A stretch of DNA of 40,890 nucleotides from an uncultured Bacteroides sp. (GTDB taxonomy: Bacteria > Bacteroidota > Bacteroidia > Bacteroidales > Bacteroidaceae), in contig CALUFR010000072.1 in assembly GCA_944319875.1 (NCBI GenBank), forward strand, positions 1 through 40,890, read 5' to 3'. Below are positions 25,583 through 35,159 of this stretch, one piece after another. The position numbers were made by a program, and so were the translations under genes. Under the pieces are notes generated by a model that saw only the letters and a program-made list of their open reading frames with translations, was not told where the DNA came from and ran no database searches. Within the stretch, counting starts at the first letter, position 1. Each line of letters starts with the position of its first letter.

Positions 25583-26917
25583 ATGAACAGAATTGTAGTT
25601 TTAGGAGCCGGCGAAAGCGGTGCAGGTGCTGCCGTGCTGGCAAAAGTGAAAGGATTTGACACTTTTGTTTCAGACATGGGTGCCATCAAGGCTAAGTACA
25701 AAGAACTGTTGGACAAGTATGACATTCCATGGGAAGAAGGAGGACATACGGAAGAGAAAATTCTGAATGCTGACGAAGTAATCAAAAGTCCGGGCATTCC
25801 TAATGATGCTCCAATCATCTTGAAACTGAAGGCACAAAAGACGCCTATCATCTCTGAAATTGAGTTTGCCGGGCGCTACACGAATGCCAAGATGATTTGC
25901 ATTACGGGATCAAACGGAAAAACCACAACGACCTCGCTCATCTACCACATTTTCAAAAGTGCAGGTATGAACGTAGGCCTGGCTGGCAATATCGGAAACA
26001 GTTTGGCCCTGCAAGTAGCCACTGAGCAGCATGACTATTATGTCATCGAACTGAGCAGTTTCCAGTTGGACAACATGTATAAATTCCGAGCCAACATCGC
26101 TGTCCTGATGAACATTACCCCCGATCACCTGGATCGCTATAATTACTGCATGCAAAATTACGTGGACGCCAAGTTCCGCATCACGCAGAACCAAACGGAA
26201 GAAGACGCTTTCGTGTATTGGAACGACGACCCCATCATCCGCAACGAACTGGCCAAGCATGGTCTGAAAGCACAACTGTACCCCTTTGCCGCGGTCAAAG
26301 AAGATGGCGCTATCGCATACGTAGAAGACGGAGAAGTGGAAATCAACACCCCTATAGCCTTCAACATGGAACAAGAAGAACTGGCTCTACGCGGCACGCA
26401 TAACCTGTATAACTCACTGGCAGCCGGCATTTCGGCCAACCTGGCCGGTGTGAAGAACGAGGACATCCGAAAGGCTTTGTCTGACTTCCAAGGGGTTCCT
26501 CACCGCTTGGAGAAGGTGGCTACCGTTCGCGGCATACACTTTATCAATGATTCAAAGGCAACCAATGTCAACTCTTGCTGGTATGCCCTGCAGAGCATGA
26601 CAACCAAAACTGTTCTGATATTAGGAGGCAAGGACAAAGGCAACGACTATAAGGAGATAGAAGATCTGGTACGTGAGAAATGTTCGGCACTGGTTTATTT
26701 GGGCCTTCACAATGAAAAACTACACGAGTTCTTCGACCGTTTGGGATTGCCCGTAGCCGATATACATACAGGTATGAAAGATGCTGTAGAAGCCGCCTAT
26801 CACCTGGCTAAAAAAGGCGAGACAGTACTGCTGAGTCCTTGCTGCGCCTCATTCGACCTCTTTAAAAGCTACGAAGACCGCGGTGACCAGTTCAAAGCCT
26901 GTGTAAGAAGTCTTTAA
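25583..26917 (+). CDS. murD: UDP-MurNAc-L-alanine:D-glutamate ligase
   Basis: 444 aa. N-terminal VVLGAGESGAGAAVLAK is the UDP-binding Rossmann start of MurD; ATP loop TGSNGKTTTT near residue 109; central NITPDHLDRY; C-terminal LSPCCASFDLFKSYEDRGDQF is the MurD-specific ending with the D-Glu site. It adds D-glutamate to UDP-MurNAc-L-Ala in the cytoplasm. It starts 7 bases after mraY, within a continuous run of co-oriented genes. A 72-base gap separates it from ftsW. Confidence 0.97.
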   Translation: MNRIVVLGAGESGAGAAVLAKVKGFDTFVSDMGAIKAKYKELLDKYDIPWEEGGHTEEKILNADEVIKSPGIPNDAPIILKLKAQKTPIISEIEFAGRYTNAKMICITGSNGKTTTTSLIYHIFKSAGMNVGLAGNIGNSLALQVATEQHDYYVIELSSFQLDNMYKFRANIAVLMNITPDHLDRYNYCMQNYVDAKFRITQNQTEEDAFVYWNDDPIIRNELAKHGLKAQLYPFAAVKEDGAIAYVEDGEVEINTPIAFNMEQEELALRGTHNLYNSLAAGISANLAGVKNEDIRKALSDFQGVPHRLEKVATVRGIHFINDSKATNVNSCWYALQSMTTKTVLILGGKDKGNDYKEIEDLVREKCSALVYLGLHNEKLHEFFDRLGLPVADIHTGMKDAVEAAYHLAKKGETVLLSPCCASFDLFKSYEDRGDQFKACVRSL

Positions 26918-26989
26918 ATTACTTGTCGTTTGCCTACAACTGGTAACCCGACTGCCTATAAGTGAAACAATCTAAAAGAATAGAATAAA

Positions 26990-28291
26990 GTGGACCTACT
27001 AAAAAGCATATTCAAAGGTGATAAGGTGATATGGATCATCTTTCTGGTACTCTGCCTCATCTCCATCGCTGAGGTGTTCTCCGCCGCCTCTACGCTGACC
27101 TACAAGAGTGGTGACCACTGGGCTCCCATTACACAGCACACCATTCTTCTGTCCATTGGGGCTCTAATTGTCGTGTTTGTACACAACATCCCCTACAAAT
27201 GGTTCCAGACTTTCCCCTACCCGCTCCTGCTGATATCAGTTGTATTGCTACTCTTCGTCATGATTACGGGAATGGTGACGGGCGACCGCATCAATGGTGC
27301 CGCCCGCTGGATGACTTTCATGGGCATACAATTTCAGCCCTCGGAAGTGGCAAAAATGGGTGTCGTCATGGGAACCGCCGTTATCCTGTCCCGTGGCCAG
27401 AATGAATATGGAGCTTCCCCGAAGGCTTTCAAGCGCATCATGATTATGACAGGCATTGTTTGCGGACTCATTTTGCCGGAAAACTACTCAACCGGCATCC
27501 TGCTCTTCTGTACCATCTATCTGATGATGTTTATCGGACGTGTACAAACCAAGAAATTAATACTTTTGGGAGGAGCATTAATCGGAGCCGCAGTACTGTT
27601 CGTAACCTTCCTGCTGGCAACGCCTAATAATACACTGGAGAAAATTCCGATGGGGCATCGTTTCACCACGGTAAAAGCGCGTATCATAGACTTTGCCTAT
27701 GCAAAAGAAGTACCGGCCGCCAAATTTGACATTGACGGTGACGCTCAAGTGGCACACGCCCGTATCGCTGTAGCCACAAGCCATGTCATTGGTAAAGGTC
27801 CGGGCAACTCCGTGCAACGCGACTTCCTGAGCCAAGCTTATTCGGATTTCATTTATGCCATCATTATTGAAGAACTGGGGTTAATCGGCGGCATTATTGT
27901 TGTTTTTCTCTACATTTGCTTGCTGATACGTGTAGGTCGAATTGCCAAGAAATGCGATCGGACTTTCCCGGCCTTCCTGATAATCGGCATTGCCCTGTTA
28001 CTTGTAATTCAGGCGTTGTTCAACATGATGGTAGCCGTAGGCTTGGCTCCTGTCACAGGACAGCCTCTGCCGCTCATCAGCAAGGGAGGTACATCAACGT
28101 TCATCAACTGTGCCTACATCGGCATGATACTGAGCGTAAGCCGATACACCGCCAAGCTGGAAGAACAACGCCTGCACGATGCACAAATACCGATGCATGT
28201 GGAAACCAACAGTACACCAACAGTCGAACTTGTTGAAGAAGCCGAGCAACCGACCTCGCAACTACTGAACAGTGACAGTGAATTCAAATAA
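26990..28291 (+). CDS. ftsW: Septal peptidoglycan polymerase FtsW (SEDS family), GTG start
   Basis: 433-aa SEDS membrane protein with about ten hydrophobic helices. Family signatures: NGAARWMTFMGIQFQPSEVAK near residue 102, KGPGNSVQRDFLSQAYSDF near 270, and LPLISKGGTS near 362. It polymerises lipid II at the septum together with FtsI. The initiation codon is GTG at 26990; MDLLKSIFKGDKVIW is the natural cytoplasmic start and no in-frame ATG lies upstream. The C-terminal tail (after about 395) is charged and cytoplasmic. The gap upstream (72 bases) contains no other gene. Confidence 0.95.
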   Translation: MDLLKSIFKGDKVIWIIFLVLCLISIAEVFSAASTLTYKSGDHWAPITQHTILLSIGALIVVFVHNIPYKWFQTFPYPLLLISVVLLLFVMITGMVTGDRINGAARWMTFMGIQFQPSEVAKMGVVMGTAVILSRGQNEYGASPKAFKRIMIMTGIVCGLILPENYSTGILLFCTIYLMMFIGRVQTKKLILLGGALIGAAVLFVTFLLATPNNTLEKIPMGHRFTTVKARIIDFAYAKEVPAAKFDIDGDAQVAHARIAVATSHVIGKGPGNSVQRDFLSQAYSDFIYAIIIEELGLIGGIIVVFLYICLLIRVGRIAKKCDRTFPAFLIIGIALLLVIQALFNMMVAVGLAPVTGQPLPLISKGGTSTFINCAYIGMILSVSRYTAKLEEQRLHDAQIPMHVETNSTPTVELVEEAEQPTSQLLNSDSEFK

Positions 28292-28319
28292 ACATTTCAT
28301 AATATATAAAGATGAGAAT

Positions 28320-29483
28320 ATGAAAGACTCTGACAATAATCATAACAAGCCACGCATCATCATCAGCGGAGGAGGTACGGGAGGACATATTTTTCCGGCC
28401 GTATCCATCGCCAACGCCATCCGCGAGTTACGTCCCGAAGCAGAGATACTGTTCGTCGGTGCGGAGGGAAGAATGGAGATGCAACGTGTGCCCGACGCCG
28501 GTTACCGCATCATCGGTCTGCCGGTAGCTGGGTTCGACCGCCAACATCTGTGGAAAAACTTTGCCGTCATTATCAAACTACTGCGCAGCCAATGGAAAGC
28601 ACGCCGGATTATCAAGGAATTCCGTCCACAAGTAGCTGTGGGAGTAGGCGGATACGCCAGTGGCCCGACACTGAAAACAGCCGGCATGATGGGAATTCCC
28701 ACCCTGATACAAGAACAGAATTCATACGCCGGCGTAACCAACAAGTTGTTGGCACAAAAAGCAAACCGCATTTGCGTGGCCTACGAAGGAATGGAAAAAT
28801 TCTTCCCTGCCGACAAGATTCTGCTGACAGGCAATCCTGTAAGACAAACCTTGCTCAATGATCCGACAACACGTGAAGCGGCCGCTCATGCATTCGGCCT
28901 CGATCCCAAGCGAAAAACAATCCTGATACTGGGTGGAAGTCTGGGCGCACGTACCATCAACCAGACCCTGACGGCAGGCCTGTCGCTCATCAAAGCACAC
29001 CCCGAGGTGCAGTTTATCTGGCAAACAGGAAAAATATACATCGAACAAGTGAAAGCGGCCATTACAGCGTTCACCGGTGAGGCCATACGCAACGCACAGG
29101 TAAGCAGCCTGCCTAACCTCTACGTCACGGATTTCATCAAACAAATGAACAACGCCTATACACTGGCCGATCTGGTGATTTCACGTGCAGGAGCCGGTTC
29201 CATCTCTGAGTTTTGCCTGCTGGGGAAACCGGTTATTCTCGTTCCCTCACCCAACGTAGCCGAAGACCATCAGACAAAGAATGCTTTAGCATTAGTTGAC
29301 AAGGACGCCGCTCTTTACGTTAAAGATTCAGAGGCTCAAGAATTACTGCTCGACACCGCTCTCAAAACCATCTCCGACGATGAACGACTAAAGCAGCTGA
29401 GCCTGAATATCGGGAAGCTGGCCATGCCTGACTCGGCCCGAATCATAGCACAAGAGGTATTGAAACTGATCGATAAGAAATAA
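28320..29483 (+). CDS. murG: UDP-GlcNAc:undecaprenyl-PP-MurNAc-pentapeptide transferase
   Basis: 387-aa GT28 glycosyltransferase that converts lipid I to lipid II at the inner face of the membrane. GGGTGGHIFPAV near residue 17 is the first glycine loop; LGGSLGARTIN near 205 and RAGAGSISEFCLLGKP near 290 are the UDP-GlcNAc-binding signatures. I take the ATG at 28320; the longer frame begins with GTG at 28272, inside ftsW, and adds residues without homology. It follows ftsW by 28 bases and precedes murC by 4. Confidence 0.96.
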   Translation: MKDSDNNHNKPRIIISGGGTGGHIFPAVSIANAIRELRPEAEILFVGAEGRMEMQRVPDAGYRIIGLPVAGFDRQHLWKNFAVIIKLLRSQWKARRIIKEFRPQVAVGVGGYASGPTLKTAGMMGIPTLIQEQNSYAGVTNKLLAQKANRICVAYEGMEKFFPADKILLTGNPVRQTLLNDPTTREAAAHAFGLDPKRKTILILGGSLGARTINQTLTAGLSLIKAHPEVQFIWQTGKIYIEQVKAAITAFTGEAIRNAQVSSLPNLYVTDFIKQMNNAYTLADLVISRAGAGSISEFCLLGKPVILVPSPNVAEDHQTKNALALVDKDAALYVKDSEAQELLLDTALKTISDDERLKQLSLNIGKLAMPDSARIIAQEVLKLIDKK

Positions 29484-29487
29484 AAAT

Positions 29488-30879
29488 ATGAACATAGAAA
29501 CCATCCAATCTGTTTACTTCATCGGTGCCGGCGGTATCGGCATGAGTGCCCTGATACGCTATTTTTTGTCCAAAGGAAAGCGTGTGGCAGGATACGATCG
29601 GACGCCCAGCGAACTGACAACCCAGCTTATTGAAGAAGGGGCGGCTATCCACTACGAAGAAGATGTCGCCCTGATACCGGACTGGTGCAAACAGCCGGCC
29701 ACAACCCTCGTGGTTTATACCCCTGCCATCCCCGATGAGCATGCCGAGCTGATATATTTCCGCACAAACAACTTCGAAATACACAAACGGGCCCAAGTAT
29801 TGGGCATCATAACCCGCAGCAGCAAGGCACTATGCGTAGCCGGTACACACGGTAAGACCACCACCAGCACCATGGCAGCCCATTTGCTGTACCAGTCAGC
29901 CATCGGATGCACAGCCTTCCTGGGAGGTATCTCGAAGAACTACAACACCAATCTGCTGCTATCACAGAGCAGTCCTTATACAGTCATCGAAGCTGATGAA
30001 TTCGACCGCTCCTTTCATTGGCTTTCGCCTTACATGAGTGTCATTACCGCTACTGACCCCGACCACCTTGACATCTACGGTACACGGGAAGCTTATCTGG
30101 AGAGTTTTCGCCACTACACCACACTCATCCAGCCGGGCGGCGCATTGATACTTCACGAAGGACTTGCCCTGCAACCTGACGTACAACCGGGTGTCAGGAC
30201 TTACACCTACAACCGCGAAAGCGGTGACTTTCATGCCGAGAATATCCGAATCGGCAATGGAGAAATTTTCCTTGATTTCGTAGCACCCGACACGCGCATC
30301 AATGACATCCAACTGGGCGTCCCCGTCAGTATCAATATTGAAAACGGTGTAGCAGCCATGGCCTTGGCTCATTTGAATGGTGCCACCAACGAAGAAATCA
30401 AACAGGGTATGGCCAGTTTCCGCGGGGTGGATCGCCGCTTCGATTTCAAGCTGAAAACCGATCGTATTGTCTTCCTCAGCGATTATGCCCATCACCCGGC
30501 TGAAATTGCACAAAGCGTGCAATCTGTCCGCGAGCTATATCGTGACAAGAAGATTACCGCAATCTTCCAACCCCATCTGTATACCCGCACACGGGACTTC
30601 TACCAAGAGTTTGCCGACAGCCTCTCATTGCTCGATGAAGTGATACTGACCGACATCTATCCGGCTCGAGAAGAACCCATCCCGGGCGTCAGCAGCCGCC
30701 TCATCTATGACCGCCTTCGCCCCGGCATCGAAAAAAGCCTATGCAAGAAGGAAGATGTGCTCAGCCTGTTGGAAAACAAACCCATAGAAGTGCTGATCGT
30801 TTTGGGAGCGGGAGACCTGGACAACTATGTTCCTGAGATAACCCGGCTACTGGAGAAACGAAACAACAAAGAGATATGA
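29488..30879 (+). CDS. murC: UDP-MurNAc:L-alanine ligase
   Basis: 463-aa Mur ligase. GAGGIGMSALIRYFL at the N-terminus is the MurC form of the nucleotide-binding loop; ATP loop GTHGKTTT at about 119-126, where His replaces the Asn/Ser of MurD and MurE and identifies MurC; later DYAHHPAEI and a FQPHLYTRT segment. It adds L-alanine, the first stem residue, to UDP-MurNAc. Its TGA overlaps the ATG of ftsQ (ATGA), so translation is probably coupled. Confidence 0.97.
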   Translation: MNIETIQSVYFIGAGGIGMSALIRYFLSKGKRVAGYDRTPSELTTQLIEEGAAIHYEEDVALIPDWCKQPATTLVVYTPAIPDEHAELIYFRTNNFEIHKRAQVLGIITRSSKALCVAGTHGKTTTSTMAAHLLYQSAIGCTAFLGGISKNYNTNLLLSQSSPYTVIEADEFDRSFHWLSPYMSVITATDPDHLDIYGTREAYLESFRHYTTLIQPGGALILHEGLALQPDVQPGVRTYTYNRESGDFHAENIRIGNGEIFLDFVAPDTRINDIQLGVPVSINIENGVAAMALAHLNGATNEEIKQGMASFRGVDRRFDFKLKTDRIVFLSDYAHHPAEIAQSVQSVRELYRDKKITAIFQPHLYTRTRDFYQEFADSLSLLDEVILTDIYPAREEPIPGVSSRLIYDRLRPGIEKSLCKKEDVLSLLENKPIEVLIVLGAGDLDNYVPEITRLLEKRNNKEI

Positions 30880-31613
30880 TAAGAAGAATATTACTGACCG
30901 CCGTTGTGCTACTCATCACCGCTTACCTGATAATAGCCATCACCGCCTTCAATCGGAAGCCGGAAGGAACTATCTGCACTGACATTGAGCTGATTATCAA
31001 AGACACGGTGTACGCCGGCTTTATCAACAAAAACGAAGTGCTCTCCATGCTACGCAAGAAGAAGCTTGATCCCGTAGGTCGTGAAATGAGCGAGATACGC
31101 ACCGTCCGCATTGAAGAAGCCTTAGCCACCCACCCGCTCATCGACCGCGTGGAATGCTATAAGACTCCCAGTGAAAAAATCGGTATCGAGGTCAGTCAGC
31201 GCATTCCTATCATGCGAGTCATAAACAACCGTGGAGAAAACTACTACCTGGATAATAAAGGTACCATCATGCCTCCCGATGCCAAATGCATAGCCCATGT
31301 CCCTTTGGCTACAGGAAATATAGAAAAATCCTACGCCGTGAAGGAATTATATAAGTTTGGTGTATTTTTGCAACAAGATCCTTTCTGGGATGCCCAGATA
31401 GAACAAATCTATGTACACGCCGACCAAAACGTTGAATTGGTACCACGCGTGGGCGACCATCTTATTTACTTGGGGCGGTTGAAAGACTACAGTCACAAGC
31501 TGGAGCGCGTCAAGACCTTCTATAAGGAGGCCTTGAACCAAGTAGGCTGGAACAAATATTCACGCATCAACGTCGAATTCGACAACCAGATTATCTGCAC
31601 CAAAAAGGAATAA
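30876..31613 (+). CDS. ftsQ: Cell division protein FtsQ
   Basis: 245 aa with a very short cytoplasmic tail, one transmembrane helix (residues about 5-24) and a periplasmic POTRA-like domain (about 40-110, AGFINKNEVLSMLRKKKLDP and IEEALATHPLIDRVECYKTP) followed by a beta domain. In line with the family, it links FtsL/FtsB to the divisome. Sequence is poorly conserved; identification relies on topology and on its place between murC and ftsA. ATG overlaps the murC stop by four bases. ftsA follows after 35 bases. Confidence 0.92.
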   Translation: MIRRILLTAVVLLITAYLIIAITAFNRKPEGTICTDIELIIKDTVYAGFINKNEVLSMLRKKKLDPVGREMSEIRTVRIEEALATHPLIDRVECYKTPSEKIGIEVSQRIPIMRVINNRGENYYLDNKGTIMPPDAKCIAHVPLATGNIEKSYAVKELYKFGVFLQQDPFWDAQIEQIYVHADQNVELVPRVGDHLIYLGRLKDYSHKLERVKTFYKEALNQVGWNKYSRINVEFDNQIICTKKE

Positions 31614-31648
31614 CGAAAAACGATTCATAAACAATAACAACAAGACAT

Positions 31649-33016
31649 ATGGCAACAACAGAATTCATCGCCGCCATCGAACTCAGTTCCTCCAAGATTT
31701 CCGGCATCGCCGGACGAAGGAACAGTGACGGAAGCATCCAAGTGCTGGCCTACGCCACCGAAGAAGCAGCCTCCTTTATGCGCAAAGGAGCCGTCTACAA
31801 CATCGGCAAGGCGGCACAGGCACTGACCACCATCATCAACCGACTGGAAGATCAACTCAAGAGCCCCATCGCCAAAGTCTATGCTGGCATCAGCGGACAA
31901 TCCTTGCGCACCGTCAGAAACACCGTGAGCCGCATCCCTGAGACGGAAGTCATCTCACAAGAACTCATCGACACTCTTTGCGACGAAAACCTGGCCTGCC
32001 CCATCGTTGACATGGATATTCTGGACGTAGCGCCTCAGGAATACAAAATCGACAACAACCTGTATGCCGAGCCTGTAGGCGTCACGGGCAAGTCCGTCAC
32101 CGGCCACTTCCTCAACATCATGGCCCGCTCTTCGCTCAAAAAGAACCTCGAACTGAGCTTCGAGCAGGCCAAAATCGAACTGGCCGACCTGCTCATCGCC
32201 CCCACCGCCCTGGCACAGGCTGTCCTGACGGAAAACGAACTTCGCTCGGGTTGTGTCCTCGTTGACCTGGGTGCAGACACCACCACCGTCATGGTCTATA
32301 AGAACAATATCCTGCGCTACCTCAGCGTCATCCCCTTGGGAGGCAACAACATCACCCGCGACATCACCACGCTGAAGATGGAGGAAGAGGAAGCCGAGAA
32401 ACTAAAGCTCAACTACGGCGACGCCCTTTACAAAGAAAACGAAAAAGCCGAAACACCCGCCACCTGCACGACCGAGGACGGACGAAGCATTCCCCTCACC
32501 GAACTGAACGAGATTGTCGGCGCACGCACGGAGGAAATATTGGCCAACGTCTGGAACCAGATTCAGCTTTCGGGCTACGAAGACAAGCTCTTGTCCGGCA
32601 TCGTGCTGACCGGAGGTACCTCCAACCTATGCAATATCAAGGAGGCCATGCTCAAAATCTGCAAGATGGGTAAAATCCGGATGGCCGCTTCCATTCAGGA
32701 AACCCTCCGAGGCTATACCGAGCAAATCAAGGCAGACGGTACACAGAACACCCTGCTGGGCCTGCTCATCGCCGGAAAGGAGAACTGCTGCCTACAGGAA
32801 GAAGCTAAACCGACGAATGCAGAACCGACACAGACAAGCATTGGCTTCGAAGAAGATACTGTAGTCACCAAGCCGGCCAAACCGGAAACTAACGAAAAGC
32901 CGGCTAAACCGGGAAATACGGACAAAACAACAAAAATCAAAAAGAAGCCGATATGGAAAACTTTCTTCGATAACCTGCAAGAAGAGGTTTTGGGGGATAA
33001 TGACGAGAAGATGTAA
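31649..33016 (+). CDS. ftsA: Cell division protein FtsA
   Basis: 455-aa actin-fold protein. Phosphate 1 region AAIELSSSKISGIAG, a 1C subdomain, phosphate 2 DLGADTTTVMVYK near residue 207 and adenosine motif GIVLTGGTSNLCNI near 318 are seen. After about 370 comes a low-complexity Pro/Lys/Thr linker and a C-terminal amphipathic helix (KPIWKTFFDNLQEEVLG) that would bind the membrane. FtsA tethers the FtsZ ring and recruits the divisome. The linker is longer than in E. coli FtsA (420 aa). ftsZ follows after 33 bases. Confidence 0.96.
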   Translation: MATTEFIAAIELSSSKISGIAGRRNSDGSIQVLAYATEEAASFMRKGAVYNIGKAAQALTTIINRLEDQLKSPIAKVYAGISGQSLRTVRNTVSRIPETEVISQELIDTLCDENLACPIVDMDILDVAPQEYKIDNNLYAEPVGVTGKSVTGHFLNIMARSSLKKNLELSFEQAKIELADLLIAPTALAQAVLTENELRSGCVLVDLGADTTTVMVYKNNILRYLSVIPLGGNNITRDITTLKMEEEEAEKLKLNYGDALYKENEKAETPATCTTEDGRSIPLTELNEIVGARTEEILANVWNQIQLSGYEDKLLSGIVLTGGTSNLCNIKEAMLKICKMGKIRMAASIQETLRGYTEQIKADGTQNTLLGLLIAGKENCCLQEEAKPTNAEPTQTSIGFEEDTVVTKPAKPETNEKPAKPGNTDKTTKIKKKPIWKTFFDNLQEEVLGDNDEKM

Positions 33017-33049
33017 CAGAGTATTTATGGAATTAAATCATAACTATAT

Positions 33050-34351
33050 ATGGACGATATAATCAAAGATTTCGGTTTCACCACCGGCTCACCGAAGATC
33101 ATCAAAGTCATTGGCGTGGGTGGAGGCGGTTGTAACGCCGTGAACCACATGTACCGCGAGGGCATCGAGGGTGTTACCTTCTTAGTGTGCAACACCGATA
33201 TAAAATCCATCGAAGACTCCCCCGTGCCCGACAAACTGTTGCTGGGCAACGGACTTGGAGCCGGCAATAACCCTGAGTACGCCCGCCAGAAAGCCGAGGA
33301 GCAGATTGACGACATCCGGCAGAAGCTGGACGACGGCACCCTGATGGTATTCATCACCGCCGGCATGGGCGGAGGCACTGGCACCGGAGCTGCCCCCGTG
33401 GTAGCCAAGGTTGCCCGCGAAAAGGGTATCCTGTCTGTGGGCATCGTCACCATCCCCTACAGTTGGGAGGGTATCAATAAGATAGACCAGGCACTGGACG
33501 GCGTGGAGAACATCAACCAGTACGTCGACGCCCTCATCGTGGTGAAGAACGACAAGCTCAGCGAGGTCTACAGCGAACTGGGCTACGAGGAGGGTTACGA
33601 CCGTGCCGACGACATCGTGCTCGTCGCCGCCAAAAGCATCTCCGACATCATCAACATGCACGGCAAGACGCACCTCGACTTCAACGATGTGCACATGGTG
33701 CTGAAAGACGGAGGAGTCGCCATCATCGGCACCGGATACGGCACGGGCGAAGGACGCCTGACGCAGGCCATACAGGAGGCGCGCACCTCACCCCTGCTGA
33801 ACGACAATAATATATTCAACGCCAAGAAGGTAGTCATCTGCATCTCTTACAGCACGCAAGGCAAACTGATGATGAACGAACTCGATGAAGTGAAGGAGTT
33901 CATGAGCAGCTTCAGCTCCGATATCATCACCAAGCACGGCGTGGAAAAGGACGAGTCCCTGGGCGACCGGATAAAAGTCACCCTGCTTGCCACCGGCTTC
34001 GGCATACAGGACATCCACATGAAAGAAATGGATGAACGACTGGCCAACCGCACTGAGGAAGAAATAGAACAGATGGCCGAGGAAGAGGAACGCCGCCGCG
34101 AACGTCGTGAACGCTATTACGGCCCTGACGCCAACAACCGCACGCACCGCACACGCCGACGCCACATCTACCTCTTCAGCCCCGAAGACCTGGACAACGT
34201 CGAAGTAGTGGCCATGGTGGAAGACTCGCCCACCTACCTGCGCGACAAGACGACACTGAACGCCATCAAGGCCAAGTCCGAACAGCAGAACGAGCAGGCC
34301 ACACAAGAAACCGAAAACGCGGAAGACAACAGCGTCATCAGTTTTGTATAA
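33050..34351 (+). CDS. ftsZ: Tubulin-like division GTPase FtsZ
   Basis: 433 aa. GTP-binding GGGGCNAVNHM near residue 24, tubulin signature GGGTGTG at about 107-113, and the T7 loop region (NINQ...YVDALIVVKND then D-containing FNDVHMVLKDGG) are present. The C-terminal linker is acidic then basic (about 330-375). A DSPTYLR segment at 392-398 resembles the conserved C-terminal peptide (D-x-P-x-F-L-R) that binds FtsA, but it is followed by 35 more residues ending NSVISFV, so here the peptide is internal. FtsZ polymerises at mid-cell and organises the septum. Confidence 0.97.
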   Translation: MDDIIKDFGFTTGSPKIIKVIGVGGGGCNAVNHMYREGIEGVTFLVCNTDIKSIEDSPVPDKLLLGNGLGAGNNPEYARQKAEEQIDDIRQKLDDGTLMVFITAGMGGGTGTGAAPVVAKVAREKGILSVGIVTIPYSWEGINKIDQALDGVENINQYVDALIVVKNDKLSEVYSELGYEEGYDRADDIVLVAAKSISDIINMHGKTHLDFNDVHMVLKDGGVAIIGTGYGTGEGRLTQAIQEARTSPLLNDNNIFNAKKVVICISYSTQGKLMMNELDEVKEFMSSFSSDIITKHGVEKDESLGDRIKVTLLATGFGIQDIHMKEMDERLANRTEEEIEQMAEEEERRRERRERYYGPDANNRTHRTRRRHIYLFSPEDLDNVEVVAMVEDSPTYLRDKTTLNAIKAKSEQQNEQATQETENAEDNSVISFV

Positions 34352-34383
34352 TCCGATTATTCACCTTATAACATCCTATCATT

Positions 34384-34833
34384 ATGGACTTATTCGAAAA
34401 AGTCAGCGAAGACATTAAAACCGCCATGAAGGCCAAAGACAAAGTGGCCCTCGACACCCTGAGAAATATCAAAAAAGTGTTCCTCGAAGCCAAAACCGCT
34501 CCGGGCGCCAACGACACCCTGACCGACGATGCCGCCCTGAAACTCATCCAGAAGCTGGTGAAGCAAGGCAAGGACTCTGCCGAAATCTACCTCCAGCAGG
34601 GACGCCAGGATCTGGCCGACGGCGAACTGGCGCAAGTGAAGGTCATGGAAGCTTACCTCCCCCGGCAGATGAGCGCCGAAGAACTGGAGGCCGCTCTAAA
34701 GGAAATCATCGCCGAAGTGGGCGCCACCAGCGGCAAGGACATGGGCAAAGTCATGGGCGTAGCCACCAAGCGGTTGGCAGGACTGGCCGAAGGACGTGCC
34801 ATCTCCGCCAAAGTAAAAGAGCTGCTGGGATAA
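34384..34833 (+). CDS. GatB/YqeY domain protein
   Basis: 149-aa helical YqeY-type protein: DLFEKVSEDIKTAMKAKDK at the start, then ALKLIQKLVKQGKDSAEIY and AYLPRQMSAEELEAALKEII, which are diagnostic. The family resembles the tRNA-binding tail of the amidotransferase subunit GatB; members stand alone and their role is unsettled. It sits 32 bases after ftsZ in the same direction and ends just before a strong terminator, so it is probably the last gene of the dcw transcript. Confidence 0.93.
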   Translation: MDLFEKVSEDIKTAMKAKDKVALDTLRNIKKVFLEAKTAPGANDTLTDDAALKLIQKLVKQGKDSAEIYLQQGRQDLADGELAQVKVMEAYLPRQMSAEELEAALKEIIAEVGATSGKDMGKVMGVATKRLAGLAEGRAISAKVKELLG

Positions 34834-34857
34834 ACCAGACAGCCTCCGTACGAGACA

Positions 34858-34920
34858 AGCCCCGCCACCTTCTCCCCGCGAAACGCACTCGTTTCCGGAT
34901 GAAGGCAGCGGGGCTTTTTT
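34858..34920 (+). terminator. Terminator closing the dcw-yqeY transcript
   Basis: AGCCCCGC (34858-34865) pairs with GCGGGGCT (34908-34915), extended inward by CCTTC/GAAGG across a CA/CA internal loop, with a further inner stem GAAACG/CGTTTC. Six Ts follow. It lies 25 bases after the yqeY stop. Confidence 0.85.
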
Positions 34921-34955
34921 GTATCCCTGCACGAATAATCGCAGTCAGATACAAT

Positions 34956-35110
34956 CTGAATACTTTTCAGAAAGCACCTGAATACTTTTCAGAATACTAC
35001 CTGAAGACTTTTCAGGATAGTACCTGAAAGGTTTTCAGACAGTGCCTGAAATACATTCAGACAGTACCTGAAAAGCTTTCAGGTGATATCTGAAAAATAC
35101 CTGAAAAGTT
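34956..35110. repeat. Phased array of 15-bp palindromes CTGAA-N5-TTCAG
   Basis: Six palindromic units start at 34956, 34978, 35001, 35024, 35046 and 35068, each 15 bp (CTGAA...TTCAG, arms of 5-6 bases), then two partial units at 35090 and 35101. Start-to-start distances are 22, 23, 23, 22, 22, 22 and 11. Linkers are 7-8 bases and loosely conserved (ACAGTAC-like). Centres vary, arms do not. The array fills the convergent gap between the yqeY terminator and the recO stop, so either transcript could enter it. Function unknown: DNA-binding site cluster, a chain of RNA hairpins acting on recO mRNA, or a repeat family of the genome. Confidence 0.85.
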
Positions 35111-35159
35111 TCTTGCTGATTTTCAAGCACATCCACCGTCAGCAAAACAACAGACAGAA

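Noticed and set aside
34956-35110. CRISPR array
   Set aside because: Units are 15-bp palindromes with 7-8 bp linkers; no 25-37 bp repeats, no unique 30-bp spacers and no cas genes nearby.
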